A stretch of DNA of 47,392 bases from Paludibacteraceae bacterium (GCA_017509715.1 JAFWOU010000037.1:1-47392); one strand, 5' to 3'. Numbered from the stretch's first letter, positions 8,497-18,148 are shown. The notes: generated by a model not told the origin, from the sequence alone. A program made the numbers and translations.

Positions 8497-10221
8497 ATGG
8501 AAAACTATATCGTATCAGCTCGCAAGTACCGTCCCCTGAGCTTTGAATCGGTGGTCGGTCAGCAAGCCCTCACACAGACGCTACGGAATGCCATCCGTCA
8601 GAACCACCTGGCGCATGCCTACCTCTTCTGCGGACCGCGTGGCGTAGGTAAGACCACCTGTGCTCGTATCTTTGCCAAGACGATCAACTGTCTCAATCCG
8701 ACAGCCGACCACGATGCATGCAACGAGTGCGAGTCGTGCCGCGCCTTCAATGAGCAGCGTTCGTTCAATATCCACGAACTGGATGCAGCCAGCAACAACT
8801 CGGTGGACGATATCCGTTCGCTCATCGAGCAGGTGCGTATCCCGCCGCAGATTGGTAACTACTCGGTCTATATCATCGACGAGGTACACATGCTCTCTGC
8901 CGGTGCGTTCAACGCCCTACTGAAGACCCTGGAAGAACCGCCTTCCTACGCCATCTTCATCCTGGCTACCACGGAGAAGCACAAGGTGCTGCCAACCATC
9001 CTGAGCCGATGCCAGGTCTACGACTTCTCGCGTATCACGGTGGCCGACACCATCGCTCATCTGCAGTACGTCGCCTCGCAAGAGGGCGTACAGGCCGAGG
9101 AAGAAGCCCTCAACGTCGTGGCCCAGAAAGCCGACGGCGGTATGCGTGACGCCCTATCGATATTCGACCAGCTGGTGTCCTTCTGCGGCAATCAGATCAC
9201 CTACCAGCGCACCATCGAGGTGCTCAATGTGCTGGATACGGACTACTATTTCCGACTGGTCGACATGAGTCTGGCGGGCGATGTGCCTGGTAGTCTGCTG
9301 CTCTTCAACGAGGTGCTCAACAAGGGATTTGATGCCCAGCATTTCGTGACCGGACTGGCGCAGCACCTGCGTGACGTACTCGTCTCCAAAGACCCGCAGA
9401 CCGCGGCGCTACTCGAGACCTCTGAGGCGATCCGACGTCATTACCAGGAGCAGGCTACCCGTTGCACGGCGCCTTGGCTCTTCCAAGCGCTCGACCTGGC
9501 CAACACCTGCGACATCCAGTACCGCACGGCTAAGAACAAGCGGCTCTGCGTCGAACTGATGCTTATCAAGTTGACCCAATTGCTCCAGGCCGCTGCGCCT
9601 GCGCAACATAAAGCGGCTCCGCAACCCAAGCCGGCCCCGGCACCGCAACCCAAACCCGCTGCTCCGCAACCGGCACCCGCGCCGCGTCCTCAGACGCCCA
9701 CGCCCACGCCACCACCGGCTCCCAAGCCTGCACCGGCACCTTCGGCACCGATACCCAACCTGCCGCACATCCCGTCGATCCCGCAGATACCTTCTGTACC
9801 GACGGGTGCGCCCAAAGCCGAACAACCCCAGGCACAAGCCGCACCGGAGAAGCAGAACAACCCTTTTACGGTAGACCAGTTCAGTAGCGCGTGGGCTGGT
9901 CTGAAAGACCTCTTCCCCGAGGATCCGCGCATGGCATCGGTGTTTGATATCTACACCCCCGAACTGCAGGACGACCACCGGCAAGCCCTACTGACCCTGA
10001 CTAACCCCTGGCAGGAGAAAGAGGTGCGCGCACAGCTGCGACGCATTGAGACCCAGCTGCACCGCGTGCTCCGGAACGACCTGCTCCGGATACAGATCCG
10101 GGTGGCGGAATATACACCCGAACTGTCGGCCGTGACTGCCGAAGACAAACTGAAACGCATGATAGAGAAAAATCCGAATCTGGGCGAGATGCGTACGCGT
10201 CTGAACATGATCCTGGATTAA
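8497..10221 (+). CDS. dnaX: DNA polymerase III subunit gamma/tau
   Basis: Clamp-loader ATPase of the replisome, 574 aa. The opening ENYIVSARKYRP and GQ motif, Walker A GPRGVGKTT (about residues 46-54), zinc Cys set C65/C75/C78/C81, DEVHMLS Walker B and the LLKTLEEPP and SRC sensor region are all present. After about residue 365 comes a Pro/Ala/Gln-rich linker of about 100 residues, then a C-terminal domain (QFSSAWAGLKDLFPED onward). I see no A-rich slippery heptamer of the E. coli kind, so a separate short gamma form is not supported. It lies 26 bp after the barrel gene and 10 bp before the radical SAM gene. Confidence 0.95.
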   Translation: MENYIVSARKYRPLSFESVVGQQALTQTLRNAIRQNHLAHAYLFCGPRGVGKTTCARIFAKTINCLNPTADHDACNECESCRAFNEQRSFNIHELDAASNNSVDDIRSLIEQVRIPPQIGNYSVYIIDEVHMLSAGAFNALLKTLEEPPSYAIFILATTEKHKVLPTILSRCQVYDFSRITVADTIAHLQYVASQEGVQAEEEALNVVAQKADGGMRDALSIFDQLVSFCGNQITYQRTIEVLNVLDTDYYFRLVDMSLAGDVPGSLLLFNEVLNKGFDAQHFVTGLAQHLRDVLVSKDPQTAALLETSEAIRRHYQEQATRCTAPWLFQALDLANTCDIQYRTAKNKRLCVELMLIKLTQLLQAAAPAQHKAAPQPKPAPAPQPKPAAPQPAPAPRPQTPTPTPPPAPKPAPAPSAPIPNLPHIPSIPQIPSVPTGAPKAEQPQAQAAPEKQNNPFTVDQFSSAWAGLKDLFPEDPRMASVFDIYTPELQDDHRQALLTLTNPWQEKEVRAQLRRIETQLHRVLRNDLLRIQIRVAEYTPELSAVTAEDKLKRMIEKNPNLGEMRTRLNMILD

Positions 10222-10231
10222 ACCATACTGC

Positions 10232-11965
10232 ATGTACGACTTTAAGAAATACCTGCCTACCACCAAGAAGGAACTCGAACTGCGTGGCTGGGACGAAGTG
10301 GACGTCATCTTCTTCAGCGGAGATGCCTACATCGACCATCCTCAGTTCGCGGCGGCTGTGATTGGTCGTACGCTGGAGCATGCCGGTTACCGCGTAGCCG
10401 TGGTGCCCCAACCCGACTGGCGGGGCGACTATCGCGACTTCAAGAAACTCGGTCGTCCGCGTCTCTACTTTGCCGTCTCGGCAGGCAGTATGGACTCGAT
10501 GGTCAACCATTACACCGCGGCCCGTCGCCGCCGTTCCGACGATGCCTATACGCCCGATGCTCGGGCCGGTATGCGTCCCGACTACTGCACGATTACATAT
10601 TGTAAGATCCTGCGTCAGCTATATCCCGACGTACCCATCGTGATCGGCGGTATCGAGGCCTCGATGCGACGACTGACACACTACGACTACTGGCAGGACA
10701 AGCTCATGCCATCCATTCTTGTGGATAGCGGCGCCGACCTGCTCACGTATGGAATGGGGGAGAAATCGATGCTCGAGATAGCACGCATCCTGGAGAGCGA
10801 CCGGCCGAAAGCGGAACAGCAGGCGGCCCTGCATGCCTTGCCCCAAGTGGCATTTCTGACGGACGACGCCAAGCCCTATATCACCAACGATACCATCCGG
10901 CTCCATAGCCACGAAGAGGCCGTGCGCGACAAGCGTGCCCACGCCGAGAACTTCCGACTCATCGAGACCGAGTCCAACAAGATACACCAGAGCCGTATCT
11001 GCCAAGCAGTAGGCGGCCGTACCGTGGTGGTCAACCCCTCGTATCCGCCCATGACAACCGAGGAACTGGATGCGGTCTACGACCTGCCGTATATGTACAT
11101 GCCTCATCCTAAATACAAGGGCAAACGCATACCGGCCTATGAGATGATACGCTTCTCGGTCTGCATGCACCGAGGCTGCTTCGGCGGCTGCTCGTTCTGC
11201 ACCATCTCAGCCCACCAGGGCAAGCAGATCACCTCGCGCAGCAAACAGTCGATCCTGCGCCAGATAGAGCGTATCAAGGACCTGCCCGAGTGGCGGGGCA
11301 ACCTCAGCGACCTGGGTGGACCCTCGGCCAATATGTATGCCATGCACGGACGGGATATGCAGCTCTGCGAACGCTGTGCCCGGGCCAGTTGTCTGCAGCC
11401 CAATATATGCAAGAACCTCAATCAGGACTTCGGACCCCTGCTGGATATCTACCGCACCGTAGACCGACTACCTTATATTAAGCGCGCGTACGTGGGCTCG
11501 GGCGTGCGATACGACCTGATGACCGAAGAATACGGACGCCAACTGATCACACGCCATGTGTCTGGTCGACTCAAGGTGGCGCCGGAACATACGGCACCGG
11601 ATGTACTCCGATTGATGCGCAAACCCTCGTGGGAACATTTCATGCAGTTCCGCGACTTCTTCCTGCGCGTCAACGAGGAGAACGGGCTGCACCAGCAGCT
11701 CATCCCGTACTTCATATCGTCGCATCCCGGTTGCACCAACCGCGACATGAGCCACCTGGCCGAATGGACCAAGAAAATGCACTACCATCCCGAGCAGGTG
11801 CAGGACTTCACGCCTACACCCATGACGCTCTCCACCACCATGTTCTACACCGGACTCAATCCCTATACGATGAAGCCCGTCTTCGTGGCTCGCACCAAGG
11901 AGCAGAAGGAACGCCAACGCGCCTACTTCTTCTGGTGGAAACAAGATAAAAAACAACGCACATGA
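10232..11965 (+). CDS. YgiQ-family radical SAM protein (UPF0313)
   Basis: 577 aa. The N-terminal WDEVDVIFFSGDAYIDHP block and the central YMYMPHPKYKGKRIP block are hallmarks of the YgiQ family. The radical SAM cluster motif is C316-x3-C320-x2-C323 within CMHRGCFGGCSFC. SGRLKVAPEHT and the C-terminal QDFTPTPMTLSTTMFYTGLN block are also typical. The E. coli member is longer at the C-terminus, so this is a short form. The substrate is not known for the family. It overlaps the M23 gene by 4 bp (ATGA), implying coupling. Confidence 0.92.
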   Translation: MYDFKKYLPTTKKELELRGWDEVDVIFFSGDAYIDHPQFAAAVIGRTLEHAGYRVAVVPQPDWRGDYRDFKKLGRPRLYFAVSAGSMDSMVNHYTAARRRRSDDAYTPDARAGMRPDYCTITYCKILRQLYPDVPIVIGGIEASMRRLTHYDYWQDKLMPSILVDSGADLLTYGMGEKSMLEIARILESDRPKAEQQAALHALPQVAFLTDDAKPYITNDTIRLHSHEEAVRDKRAHAENFRLIETESNKIHQSRICQAVGGRTVVVNPSYPPMTTEELDAVYDLPYMYMPHPKYKGKRIPAYEMIRFSVCMHRGCFGGCSFCTISAHQGKQITSRSKQSILRQIERIKDLPEWRGNLSDLGGPSANMYAMHGRDMQLCERCARASCLQPNICKNLNQDFGPLLDIYRTVDRLPYIKRAYVGSGVRYDLMTEEYGRQLITRHVSGRLKVAPEHTAPDVLRLMRKPSWEHFMQFRDFFLRVNEENGLHQQLIPYFISSHPGCTNRDMSHLAEWTKKMHYHPEQVQDFTPTPMTLSTTMFYTGLNPYTMKPVFVARTKEQKERQRAYFFWWKQDKKQRT

Positions 11966-12933
11966 AAAAACGCATCAAATATCGTATCAATCCCGACACG
12001 CTGTTGCTCGAACGCGTGGAACGCAGTATATTGTTCTGGATCGGCCGTACCGGCATGTTTCTGCTCATAGGTATCGGCGTAGGTATCGGCTTCTTCTTCC
12101 TCTTCCACTGGCTCTTCCCCTCGCCGGAGGAGGCCCGTCTGCGTCAGCAAAACCGCACCATCAACCAGCGTATGCAGGTGATGGAACGCCGTACACGCCA
12201 GTTGCAAATGGTGGTGAACGACCTGAGCGACCGCGACCGCAATTTCTATCGCGTACTGCTGGGTGCGGAACCCATCCCGAGTGCCGAACTGATGGATGAG
12301 CAGCACCGTGCTGCTTACTACGACTCTATTGCCGAGATGACCAACAGCCGGCTCTATGCCCGCCTGAATGAGTCGCTTGACCAGTTGGAGGCGCAGGTCT
12401 ATCAGCAGTCGGCCTCCTACGACGACCTGGTGCGTGCCACCAAGAACCAGTCGCGCCGCATGGAGTGCATCCCGGCTATCCAGCCCGTGATGAACAAGGA
12501 CCTCAAGCGCATGGCCTCCGGCTACGGATGGCGCGTAGATCCCGTCTACCATGTGCGCCGTTTCCACTCGGGCATGGACTTCACCGCGCCTACCGGTACA
12601 GAGGTGATGGCTACGGGCGATGGGGTAGTGGAGTTCGTAGGTTGGAAGCAGGGCTATGGCAACACCGTCATTCTGAATCACGGCTTTGGTTATCAGACGC
12701 TCTATGCCCACCTGAGCAAGCAGCTCTGCCGCGTAGGCCAACAGGTCAAACGCGGTGATATCATAGCCGAAGTGGGCTCTACCGGCAAGTCTACCGGTCC
12801 CCACCTGCACTACGAAGTACACGTACAGGGACAGCACCAAGACCCCAGCAACTACTATTTCTATGATTTGTCGCCGGAGCAGTATGACCAGATGCTACGT
12901 CTGTGTCAGAATGCAGGAGATATGCTGGATTAA
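11962..12933 (+). CDS. Membrane-anchored M23 metallopeptidase
   Basis: 323 aa. A short cytoplasmic N-terminus and one membrane helix (about residues 22-52) precede a coiled-coil stretch (about 56-90, Arg/Gln-rich) and a linker. The C-terminal LytM/M23 domain carries H202-x3-D206 (HSGMD), H250 (YAHL) and H281-L-H283 (HLHYEV), so the zinc site is complete and the enzyme is probably an active peptidoglycan endopeptidase facing the periplasm. Cell elongation or division is the likely process. It overlaps the upstream gene by 4 bp and the convergent Crp/Fnr gene by 4 bp. Active M23 proteins and MepM-like scaffolds are both possible roles. Confidence 0.92.
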   Translation: MKKRIKYRINPDTLLLERVERSILFWIGRTGMFLLIGIGVGIGFFFLFHWLFPSPEEARLRQQNRTINQRMQVMERRTRQLQMVVNDLSDRDRNFYRVLLGAEPIPSAELMDEQHRAAYYDSIAEMTNSRLYARLNESLDQLEAQVYQQSASYDDLVRATKNQSRRMECIPAIQPVMNKDLKRMASGYGWRVDPVYHVRRFHSGMDFTAPTGTEVMATGDGVVEFVGWKQGYGNTVILNHGFGYQTLYAHLSKQLCRVGQQVKRGDIIAEVGSTGKSTGPHLHYEVHVQGQHQDPSNYYFYDLSPEQYDQMLRLCQNAGDMLD

Positions 12934-13628
12934 CCGATACGGGAGATATGCTTTAGCTCGTCCTCGTTCAGCACCTTGATCTTACGACCATCTACACTGA
13001 CCAGTCCTTCTTGGGCAAACTGGCTGAGCGTACGGATGGCATTGTTGGTCGTCATGTTCGACATGTTGGCCAGGTCCTCACGACTGATATAGAGCGCCAG
13101 GGTGCAGCCGTCTTCGTTATAGCCGTACTTCTTGCGCATCGTGATGAGCGAATCGGCCAGACGGCCGCGGATATGCTTCTGGGTAAGGTTGATGGTCTGG
13201 ATCTCGGAAACGGCCAGGTCGGTAGCCAAGGCTTGAACGAATTTGTAGCAGAAGGTGTTGTTCTCCTGGAGCAGGGTCTTGAAGTCAATGCCGCGAATGG
13301 CATATACCTCGCAGGGCTCGAACGCACTAGCGCACGAGGTGTAGGTGTCGCCGGCTATCACGGCGCGAAAACCAAAGAAATCGTAGGGCTTCAGCAGGCG
13401 AATAATTTGCGCACGCTGACCCACGCCCTCCTTGTAGATTCGTACCTTGCCGCTGATGAGCACCCACATCCGGTCGGCCTGATCGCCTTCCGAATGGATC
13501 AACTCGTTCTTTGCATAATGTACGATCTCTACACGACCGTCCAACCAACTCTTTTCTTCGTCGGTCAGTACGTCCCACACGGGATTTAGTTCCCAAAGTT
13601 TTTTGTAGTCTGCTACCTTTTTCTTCAT
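12930..13628 (-). CDS. Crp/Fnr-family transcriptional regulator
   Basis: 232 aa. Residues of about 25-145 form a cyclic-nucleotide-binding-like beta-roll (ELIHSEGDQADRMWVLISGKVRIYKEG, then FFGFRAVIAGD). Residues of about 160-225 form a winged helix (ISREDLANMSNMTTNNAIRTLSQF). The roll lacks the Arg-Ser cAMP pocket of Crp, and there is no N-terminal Fnr Cys cluster, so the ligand is unknown. In Bacteroidales many such regulators respond to stress or redox. It has its own minus-strand promoter and is divergent from gcvP, with which it shares a 212-bp intergenic region. Confidence 0.9.
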   Translation of the reverse strand: MKKKVADYKKLWELNPVWDVLTDEEKSWLDGRVEIVHYAKNELIHSEGDQADRMWVLISGKVRIYKEGVGQRAQIIRLLKPYDFFGFRAVIAGDTYTSCASAFEPCEVYAIRGIDFKTLLQENNTFCYKFVQALATDLAVSEIQTINLTQKHIRGRLADSLITMRKKYGYNEDGCTLALYISREDLANMSNMTTNNAIRTLSQFAQEGLVSVDGRKIKVLNEDELKHISRIG

Positions 13629-13673
13629 GCCTTAAATATACCAAACACGGACGTATACCTACAATCCATGGTG

Positions 13674-13704
13674 CAAAGGTACAATAATTTATTGACATAC
13701 GCAA
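13674..13704 (-). promoter_or_regulatory. Promoter of the Crp/Fnr gene
   Basis: On the minus strand TACCTTTG lies at 13681-13674, preceded by TTG (13704-13702) with a 20-bp gap. Transcription should start near 13667, about 40 bases before the ATG. Confidence 0.75.
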
Positions 13705-13784
13705 GGAAAACTTGCTTTTTTTAACAAAAAAGAGCATTTTATGTACGCTTTCTACAGGAAACGATAGAATTTTTAAAAAAAATT

Positions 13785-13814
13785 TTAGCAACTCAATTAT
13801 TTTTTGTACCTTTG
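13785..13814 (+). promoter_or_regulatory. Promoter of gcvP
   Basis: TACCTTTG at 13807-13814 is a perfect -7 element. The upstream element is poor (only a T-rich TTAG near 13785-13788). The start should lie near 13821, about 20 bases before the GTG. The promoter faces away from the Crp/Fnr promoter about 125 bp off, so the regulator could act on both. Confidence 0.65.
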
Positions 13815-13840
13815 TGCCCAAATAGCAAAATTTTATTATC

Positions 13841-16654
13841 GTGAAAGCAAACTATCTTTCCTCGAGGCATATTGGCCTCACCCAGAAGGACCAAGAGAAA
13901 ATGTTGTGCGCTATTGGCGCCGAGTCTATCGATCAGCTCATTCATGAGACCATGCCGGCCGACATTCTGATGCCCGAGCCGCTGGATTTGCCGGAGCCGC
14001 TTACGGAGCAGGAGCACCTGGTCACCATGCAGCAACTGGCCAATGAGAACGATATGTATCGCAGCCTCATCGGACGCGGATGGTACGGTACAATCATGCC
14101 GGCTGTCATCCAGCGCAACGTGTTGGAGAACCCCGTTTGGTACACCTCGTATACGCCCTATCAGGCCGAGGTGAGCCAAGGACGCCTGGAGGCCCTGTTT
14201 GTTTTCCAGACCATGATCAGCGACCTGACCGGTCTGCCCCTGGCCAACTGCTCGCTCCTGGACGAAGCTACTGCCGCAGCTGAGGCGGTCACCATGATGC
14301 GCAACTTGCGTACGCGTGAGCAGGTGAAGAATGGCGTATGCCGCGTATTTGTAGACGAACGTATTTGGCCGAATACACTCAGCGTACTTCGCACCCGTGC
14401 TGTCGGGCAAGGTATCGAACTGGTGGTTGGACGTTATGAGCAGTTCACCCCGTCGGCCGACTTCTTCGGAGCCATCGTGCAGATGCCGAATGCATGCGGA
14501 TCGATCGAGGACTACGCGGCGCTCATCGATGAGTGCCACGCCCAAGGGATGCGCTTCACCGTCATTGCCGACCTCATGGCTATGGCCCTGCTGCGTCCGC
14601 TGCCTGCCGATATCTACTGCGGTACGGCCCAGCGTTTCGGTCTGCCCATGGGTTTTGGCGGTCCTACCGCCGGCTATATGGCTACCCGCGACGAGTACAA
14701 GCGCGACCTGCCCGGACGTATTATCGGCCTAAGCAAGGATGCCTATGAGCGTCCTGCCTACCGTCTCGCCCTGCAGACGCGTGAGCAGCATATCAAGCGT
14801 GAGAAAGCTACCAGTAATATCTGTACCGCCGAGGCCCTCTCGGCAATGATGGCCGGCTTCTACGGCGTGTACCACGGACCGGAAGGCGTACGTGAGATAG
14901 CCGAGGGTATCCACCACAAAGCCGCTTATCTCAACGAAATGCTTCAGGCTTATGGTTTCCGCCAGGAGAATACCGAGTTCTTCGACACCCTGCGTATCGC
15001 TATGGATGAGGAGCAAATCAGTCAGTTGCGTGAGACGGCCGAGAGTTGGGGACTCAATTTCTACTACGACGAACCCGGCTACGTGAGCCTCTCTATCGAC
15101 GAGACCGTCACGCTCGGCGACATGGACGACCTGATCTCGCTCTTTGCCGAACTGGCCGGCGCAATGCCGCAACCCGAAGAGTCGGAAGAGGCCTTTGCCG
15201 GTTGCTGGGCCATCGACGAGAGTCGTGTACGCGAGGTAGACTATATGCAGGCTGAGGTATTCCAACTGTATCATACCGAGACCGAAATGATGCGCTACAT
15301 CAAGCGTCTCGACCGCAAGGATATCTCCCTGACGCACTCCATGATACCGCTCGGTTCGTGCACCATGAAGCTTAACCCCGCTGCCTCGATGATACCTATC
15401 ACCATGCAGGGATTCACCGCTATTCATCCGCTCGCACCGGCCGATCAGACGGCCGGCTATCGCGGCCTCTTGAGCGAACTGGAGCAGCAACTGTGCGCCA
15501 TCACCGGTTTTGATGCCTGCAACCTGCAGCCTACATCCGGTGCGGCCGGCGAATATACCGGCCTGGTGACGATACGTGAGTATCACCGTCGTCACGATGC
15601 CGCCCATCGTAATGTGCTCCTTATCCCGGCTTCGGCCCACGGTACCAACCCTGCTTCGTGTGCCCAGGCAGGCTTCGTACCTGTGGTGGTACGCTGCGAT
15701 GAGCACGGTAATACCGATATACAGGACTGGTGCGCCAAGGCCGAGGAGCATAAGGACCATCTGGCCGGCTGCATGATCACGTATCCTTCTACCCACGGTA
15801 TCTTTGAGATGGCTATCCGCCGTATGTGCGAGACCATCCATCAGAACGGCGGACTCGTCTATATGGACGGCGCCAATATGAATGCCCAGATAGGTTACAC
15901 CTGTCCGGCCTTTATCGGAGCCGATGTATGCCACCTGAATCTGCATAAGACCTTTGCATCGCCTCACGGCGGTGGCGGACCGGGCGTAGGTGCCGTTTGT
16001 TGCACCGCGGCTTTGGCCGACTGCTTGCCTACGGAGGATCACAACCGCGTCAGCGCAGCACTCTACGGCAACGCCAATATGGCACTCATCTCATACGGCT
16101 ACATCGCTATGATGGGTGCCGAAGGCCTGCGTGAGGCTACAGCCGCTGCCATTCTCTCGGCCAACTATCTGGCTTCTCGTCTGCGCGATGCATACGGTAT
16201 CGTCTATACCGGCGAGCAGGGACGGGTAGGGCACGAGTTGATACTCGACTGCCGTCAGTTCCACCAGATCGGTATCACAGAGTCAGACATAGCTAAGCGC
16301 CTCATGGACTATGGTTACCATGCGCCTACGCTCTCCTTCCCCGTACACGGTACGCTCATGATCGAACCTACCGAGTCGGAGTCGTTGGCCGAACTGGATC
16401 GCTTCTGCGACGTTATGCTTCAGATTCGCGAGGAGATAGCTGAGATAGAGCGCGGCGAAGCCGATCCGAAGGACAACGTCCTGCTGAACGCCCCGCACCC
16501 GGAGTATGAAGCTGTTGCCGACGAGTGGCACCATGCTTATCCGCGTAGCAAGGCGATCTATCCGACAGAGTGGGTGGCACAGACCAAGTTCTGGATCCCC
16601 GTAGCACGTGTGGATAACGGTTTTGGCGATCGTAACCTCGTAGCAAAATGGTAA
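13841..16654 (+). CDS. gcvP: Glycine dehydrogenase (decarboxylating), P protein
   Basis: Pyridoxal-phosphate subunit of the glycine cleavage system, which decarboxylates glycine and passes the aminomethyl group to GcvH. 937 aa, the usual length of the fused one-chain P protein. The GTG start is chosen because the conserved N-terminus (SSRHIGLTQKDQEKML) begins right there and because it sits just after the promoter. The PLP lysine is K703 in NLHKTFASPHGGGG. Other family blocks include PMGFGGPTAGYMATRD and LGSCTMKLNPA. The T, H and L components are not in this window. It overlaps the YitT-family gene by 7 bp. Confidence 0.96.
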   Translation: MKANYLSSRHIGLTQKDQEKMLCAIGAESIDQLIHETMPADILMPEPLDLPEPLTEQEHLVTMQQLANENDMYRSLIGRGWYGTIMPAVIQRNVLENPVWYTSYTPYQAEVSQGRLEALFVFQTMISDLTGLPLANCSLLDEATAAAEAVTMMRNLRTREQVKNGVCRVFVDERIWPNTLSVLRTRAVGQGIELVVGRYEQFTPSADFFGAIVQMPNACGSIEDYAALIDECHAQGMRFTVIADLMAMALLRPLPADIYCGTAQRFGLPMGFGGPTAGYMATRDEYKRDLPGRIIGLSKDAYERPAYRLALQTREQHIKREKATSNICTAEALSAMMAGFYGVYHGPEGVREIAEGIHHKAAYLNEMLQAYGFRQENTEFFDTLRIAMDEEQISQLRETAESWGLNFYYDEPGYVSLSIDETVTLGDMDDLISLFAELAGAMPQPEESEEAFAGCWAIDESRVREVDYMQAEVFQLYHTETEMMRYIKRLDRKDISLTHSMIPLGSCTMKLNPAASMIPITMQGFTAIHPLAPADQTAGYRGLLSELEQQLCAITGFDACNLQPTSGAAGEYTGLVTIREYHRRHDAAHRNVLLIPASAHGTNPASCAQAGFVPVVVRCDEHGNTDIQDWCAKAEEHKDHLAGCMITYPSTHGIFEMAIRRMCETIHQNGGLVYMDGANMNAQIGYTCPAFIGADVCHLNLHKTFASPHGGGGPGVGAVCCTAALADCLPTEDHNRVSAALYGNANMALISYGYIAMMGAEGLREATAAAILSANYLASRLRDAYGIVYTGEQGRVGHELILDCRQFHQIGITESDIAKRLMDYGYHAPTLSFPVHGTLMIEPTESESLAELDRFCDVMLQIREEIAEIERGEADPKDNVLLNAPHPEYEAVADEWHHAYPRSKAIYPTEWVAQTKFWIPVARVDNGFGDRNLVAKW

Positions 16655-17631
16655 AGATACCCCGCCTAGGAGATTTTGCCAACCCGCATAACGCGCCGAA
16701 GGACAACTACCTGCGGACCATCTTCGAGTACCTCGGGATCATCTTCGGTATCTTCCCCATGGCGCTGATGGTCAACTGGGTCTTTCTGCCGCATGCCTTC
16801 GTAGGAGGCGGATTGACCGGTATATGTTCGATCATCTACTATGCCACCCAAGGCGCTTTCCCCGCACTCTTTCCGGAGTACGGCGGAGCGGTGCCGGTAT
16901 GGTTGACCACCTTGCTGTTCAACCTCATACTGCTCATCATAGCCGTCAAGACCGTAGGCTGGCGTTTCTGCATTCGCACGATAGTGGGCGTACTGGCTAT
17001 CTCGTTCTGGTATCGCGTGATACCTATCTTGCCTCAACCGATGATTGAGGACCCGTGGTTGGGAGCGATCATAGGCGGAGTGGTGTTCGGACTCAGTCTG
17101 GGCATCGTCATGGCCTGCAACGGATCGTCCGGCGGTACGGATATCCTGGCGATGATTGTCAACTACTATCGCGACATTTCGCTGGGCAAAATGATGCTTC
17201 TGTGCGACATCGTCATTATCCTGTCGGCCTTCCTATTGCCTATCCCGGCCGGCATGGCCGCTGAGGGACAGAGTGTCATCTACCTGAAGATCAAGCGTGT
17301 GCTATGCGGTGTGTGTATGACGGTCAGTTATACTGCGGCCGTGGATGCCATCATGTCGCGTCTTCACCAGTCGGTGCAGGTCCTCATCTATAGTCGCCAT
17401 TATGCCGAGATAGCAACGGCTATCAATCAGAAAGTTAACCGCGGTGTGACGGTGCTGGATGGTACGGGGTGGTACTCCCAAGAACCCGTCAAGGTGGTGA
17501 CCGTCTTGGCCCATAAGGCCGAGAGTCAGATGATCCTGCATCTCGTCCACCAGATCGACCCGAACGCCTTTATCAGCCTGGCTAAAGTGAACGGCGTCTT
17601 CGGTGCCGGATTTGACAAGATAAAACGATAA
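16648..17631 (+). CDS. YitT-family (DUF161/DUF2179) membrane protein
   Basis: 327 aa. Five or six hydrophobic segments lie between about residues 25 and 225, including FGIFPMALMVNWVFLPHAFVG and GGVVFGLSLGIVMACNGSSGGTD; the NGSSGGTD motif is typical of the family. A soluble C-terminal domain (about 235-320, ITKVxRGVT-like, here INQKVNRGVTVLDGTGWYS) matches DUF2179. The protein is an inner-membrane protein whose substrate is not established. It overlaps gcvP by 7 bp and is likely in its operon. The next gene starts 18 bp downstream. Confidence 0.88.
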   Translation: MVKIPRLGDFANPHNAPKDNYLRTIFEYLGIIFGIFPMALMVNWVFLPHAFVGGGLTGICSIIYYATQGAFPALFPEYGGAVPVWLTTLLFNLILLIIAVKTVGWRFCIRTIVGVLAISFWYRVIPILPQPMIEDPWLGAIIGGVVFGLSLGIVMACNGSSGGTDILAMIVNYYRDISLGKMMLLCDIVIILSAFLLPIPAGMAAEGQSVIYLKIKRVLCGVCMTVSYTAAVDAIMSRLHQSVQVLIYSRHYAEIATAINQKVNRGVTVLDGTGWYSQEPVKVVTVLAHKAESQMILHLVHQIDPNAFISLAKVNGVFGAGFDKIKR

Positions 17632-17649
17632 CTAATATAACGATATTTT

Positions 17650-18111
17650 ATGAAACCATTAAACGAATTGAACATTGCGTTGGCAAGTGACCACGCTGGT
17701 TTTGGCCTGAAATCGATGATTCAATTGTATCTTGAGCGCGAAGGTGCCAAGGTGCATGATTTCGGATGTTACTCTATGGAAAACTGTGATTTTCCTGATT
17801 TTGCGCACCCTATGGCAACTGCCGTAGAGCGCGGCGAGTGCGACCTGGGTATCGGTTTCTGCTTCACCGGCAACGGTATGAGCATGGCTACAAATACCCA
17901 TCCGCATGTACGTGCTACCATCTGTTGGGAACCCCGTATGGCGGAGAACGCACGTCGTTTCTTCGATGCTAACATACTCTGTCTGCCGGCAGGTTATGTA
18001 GCTCCCGACAAGGCGCTGGATATCATTCATGAGTTCGTTACTACCGCATACGACGGCGGAGAACGCTACGAGCGCCGTATCCATCATTTAGCAAATCCGA
18101 ATAAGTACTAA
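17650..18111 (+). CDS. RpiB/LacA/LacB-family sugar-phosphate isomerase, divergent active site
   Basis: 153 aa, normal for the family. ASDHAGFGLK at the N-terminus, DFPDFAHPMA, and the C-terminal GGERYERRIHHL support RpiB, which interconverts ribose 5-phosphate and ribulose 5-phosphate. The catalytic-base Cys of E. coli RpiB (C66) aligns with C71 here. The following loop reads CFTGNG instead of CGTG, and the ring-opening His (E. coli H99, in RQHND) aligns with F104 in RRFFD. These alignments are by eye against remembered family sequences. The substrate may therefore differ from ribose 5-phosphate, and I leave the symbol empty. It is followed by a heptamer array and the transporter gene. Confidence 0.85.
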   Translation: MKPLNELNIALASDHAGFGLKSMIQLYLEREGAKVHDFGCYSMENCDFPDFAHPMATAVERGECDLGIGFCFTGNGMSMATNTHPHVRATICWEPRMAENARRFFDANILCLPAGYVAPDKALDIIHEFVTTAYDGGERYERRIHHLANPNKY

Positions 18112-18115
18112 TGTA

Positions 18116-18143
18116 GTTGAGAGTTGAGAGTTTAGAGTTTACA
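18116..18143 (+). repeat. Heptamer array, GTTGAGA type
   Basis: Four adjacent 7-bp words (GTTGAGA twice, GTTTAGA, GTTTACA) fill most of the 37-bp gap between the RpiB-like gene and the transporter gene, ending 5 bases before the transporter ATG. They occupy the position of a ribosome binding site. Confidence 0.75.
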
Positions 18144-18148
18144 GAAAT

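Noticed and set aside
8668..8675. TATCTTTG promoter-like match inside dnaX (another lies near 15800 in gcvP)
   Set aside because: No upstream TTG at the right distance that I could find, and such 8-mers are expected by chance in this much sequence.
9590..9840. Programmed frameshift in dnaX giving a gamma form
   Set aside because: No A-rich slippery heptamer with a following hairpin was seen; the Pro/Ala-rich linker alone does not support it.
12916..12954. Direct repeat GGAGATATGCT at the convergent ends of the M23 and Crp/Fnr genes
   Set aside because: Only 11 bp, both copies lie in coding sequence, and it has no array structure; likely chance.
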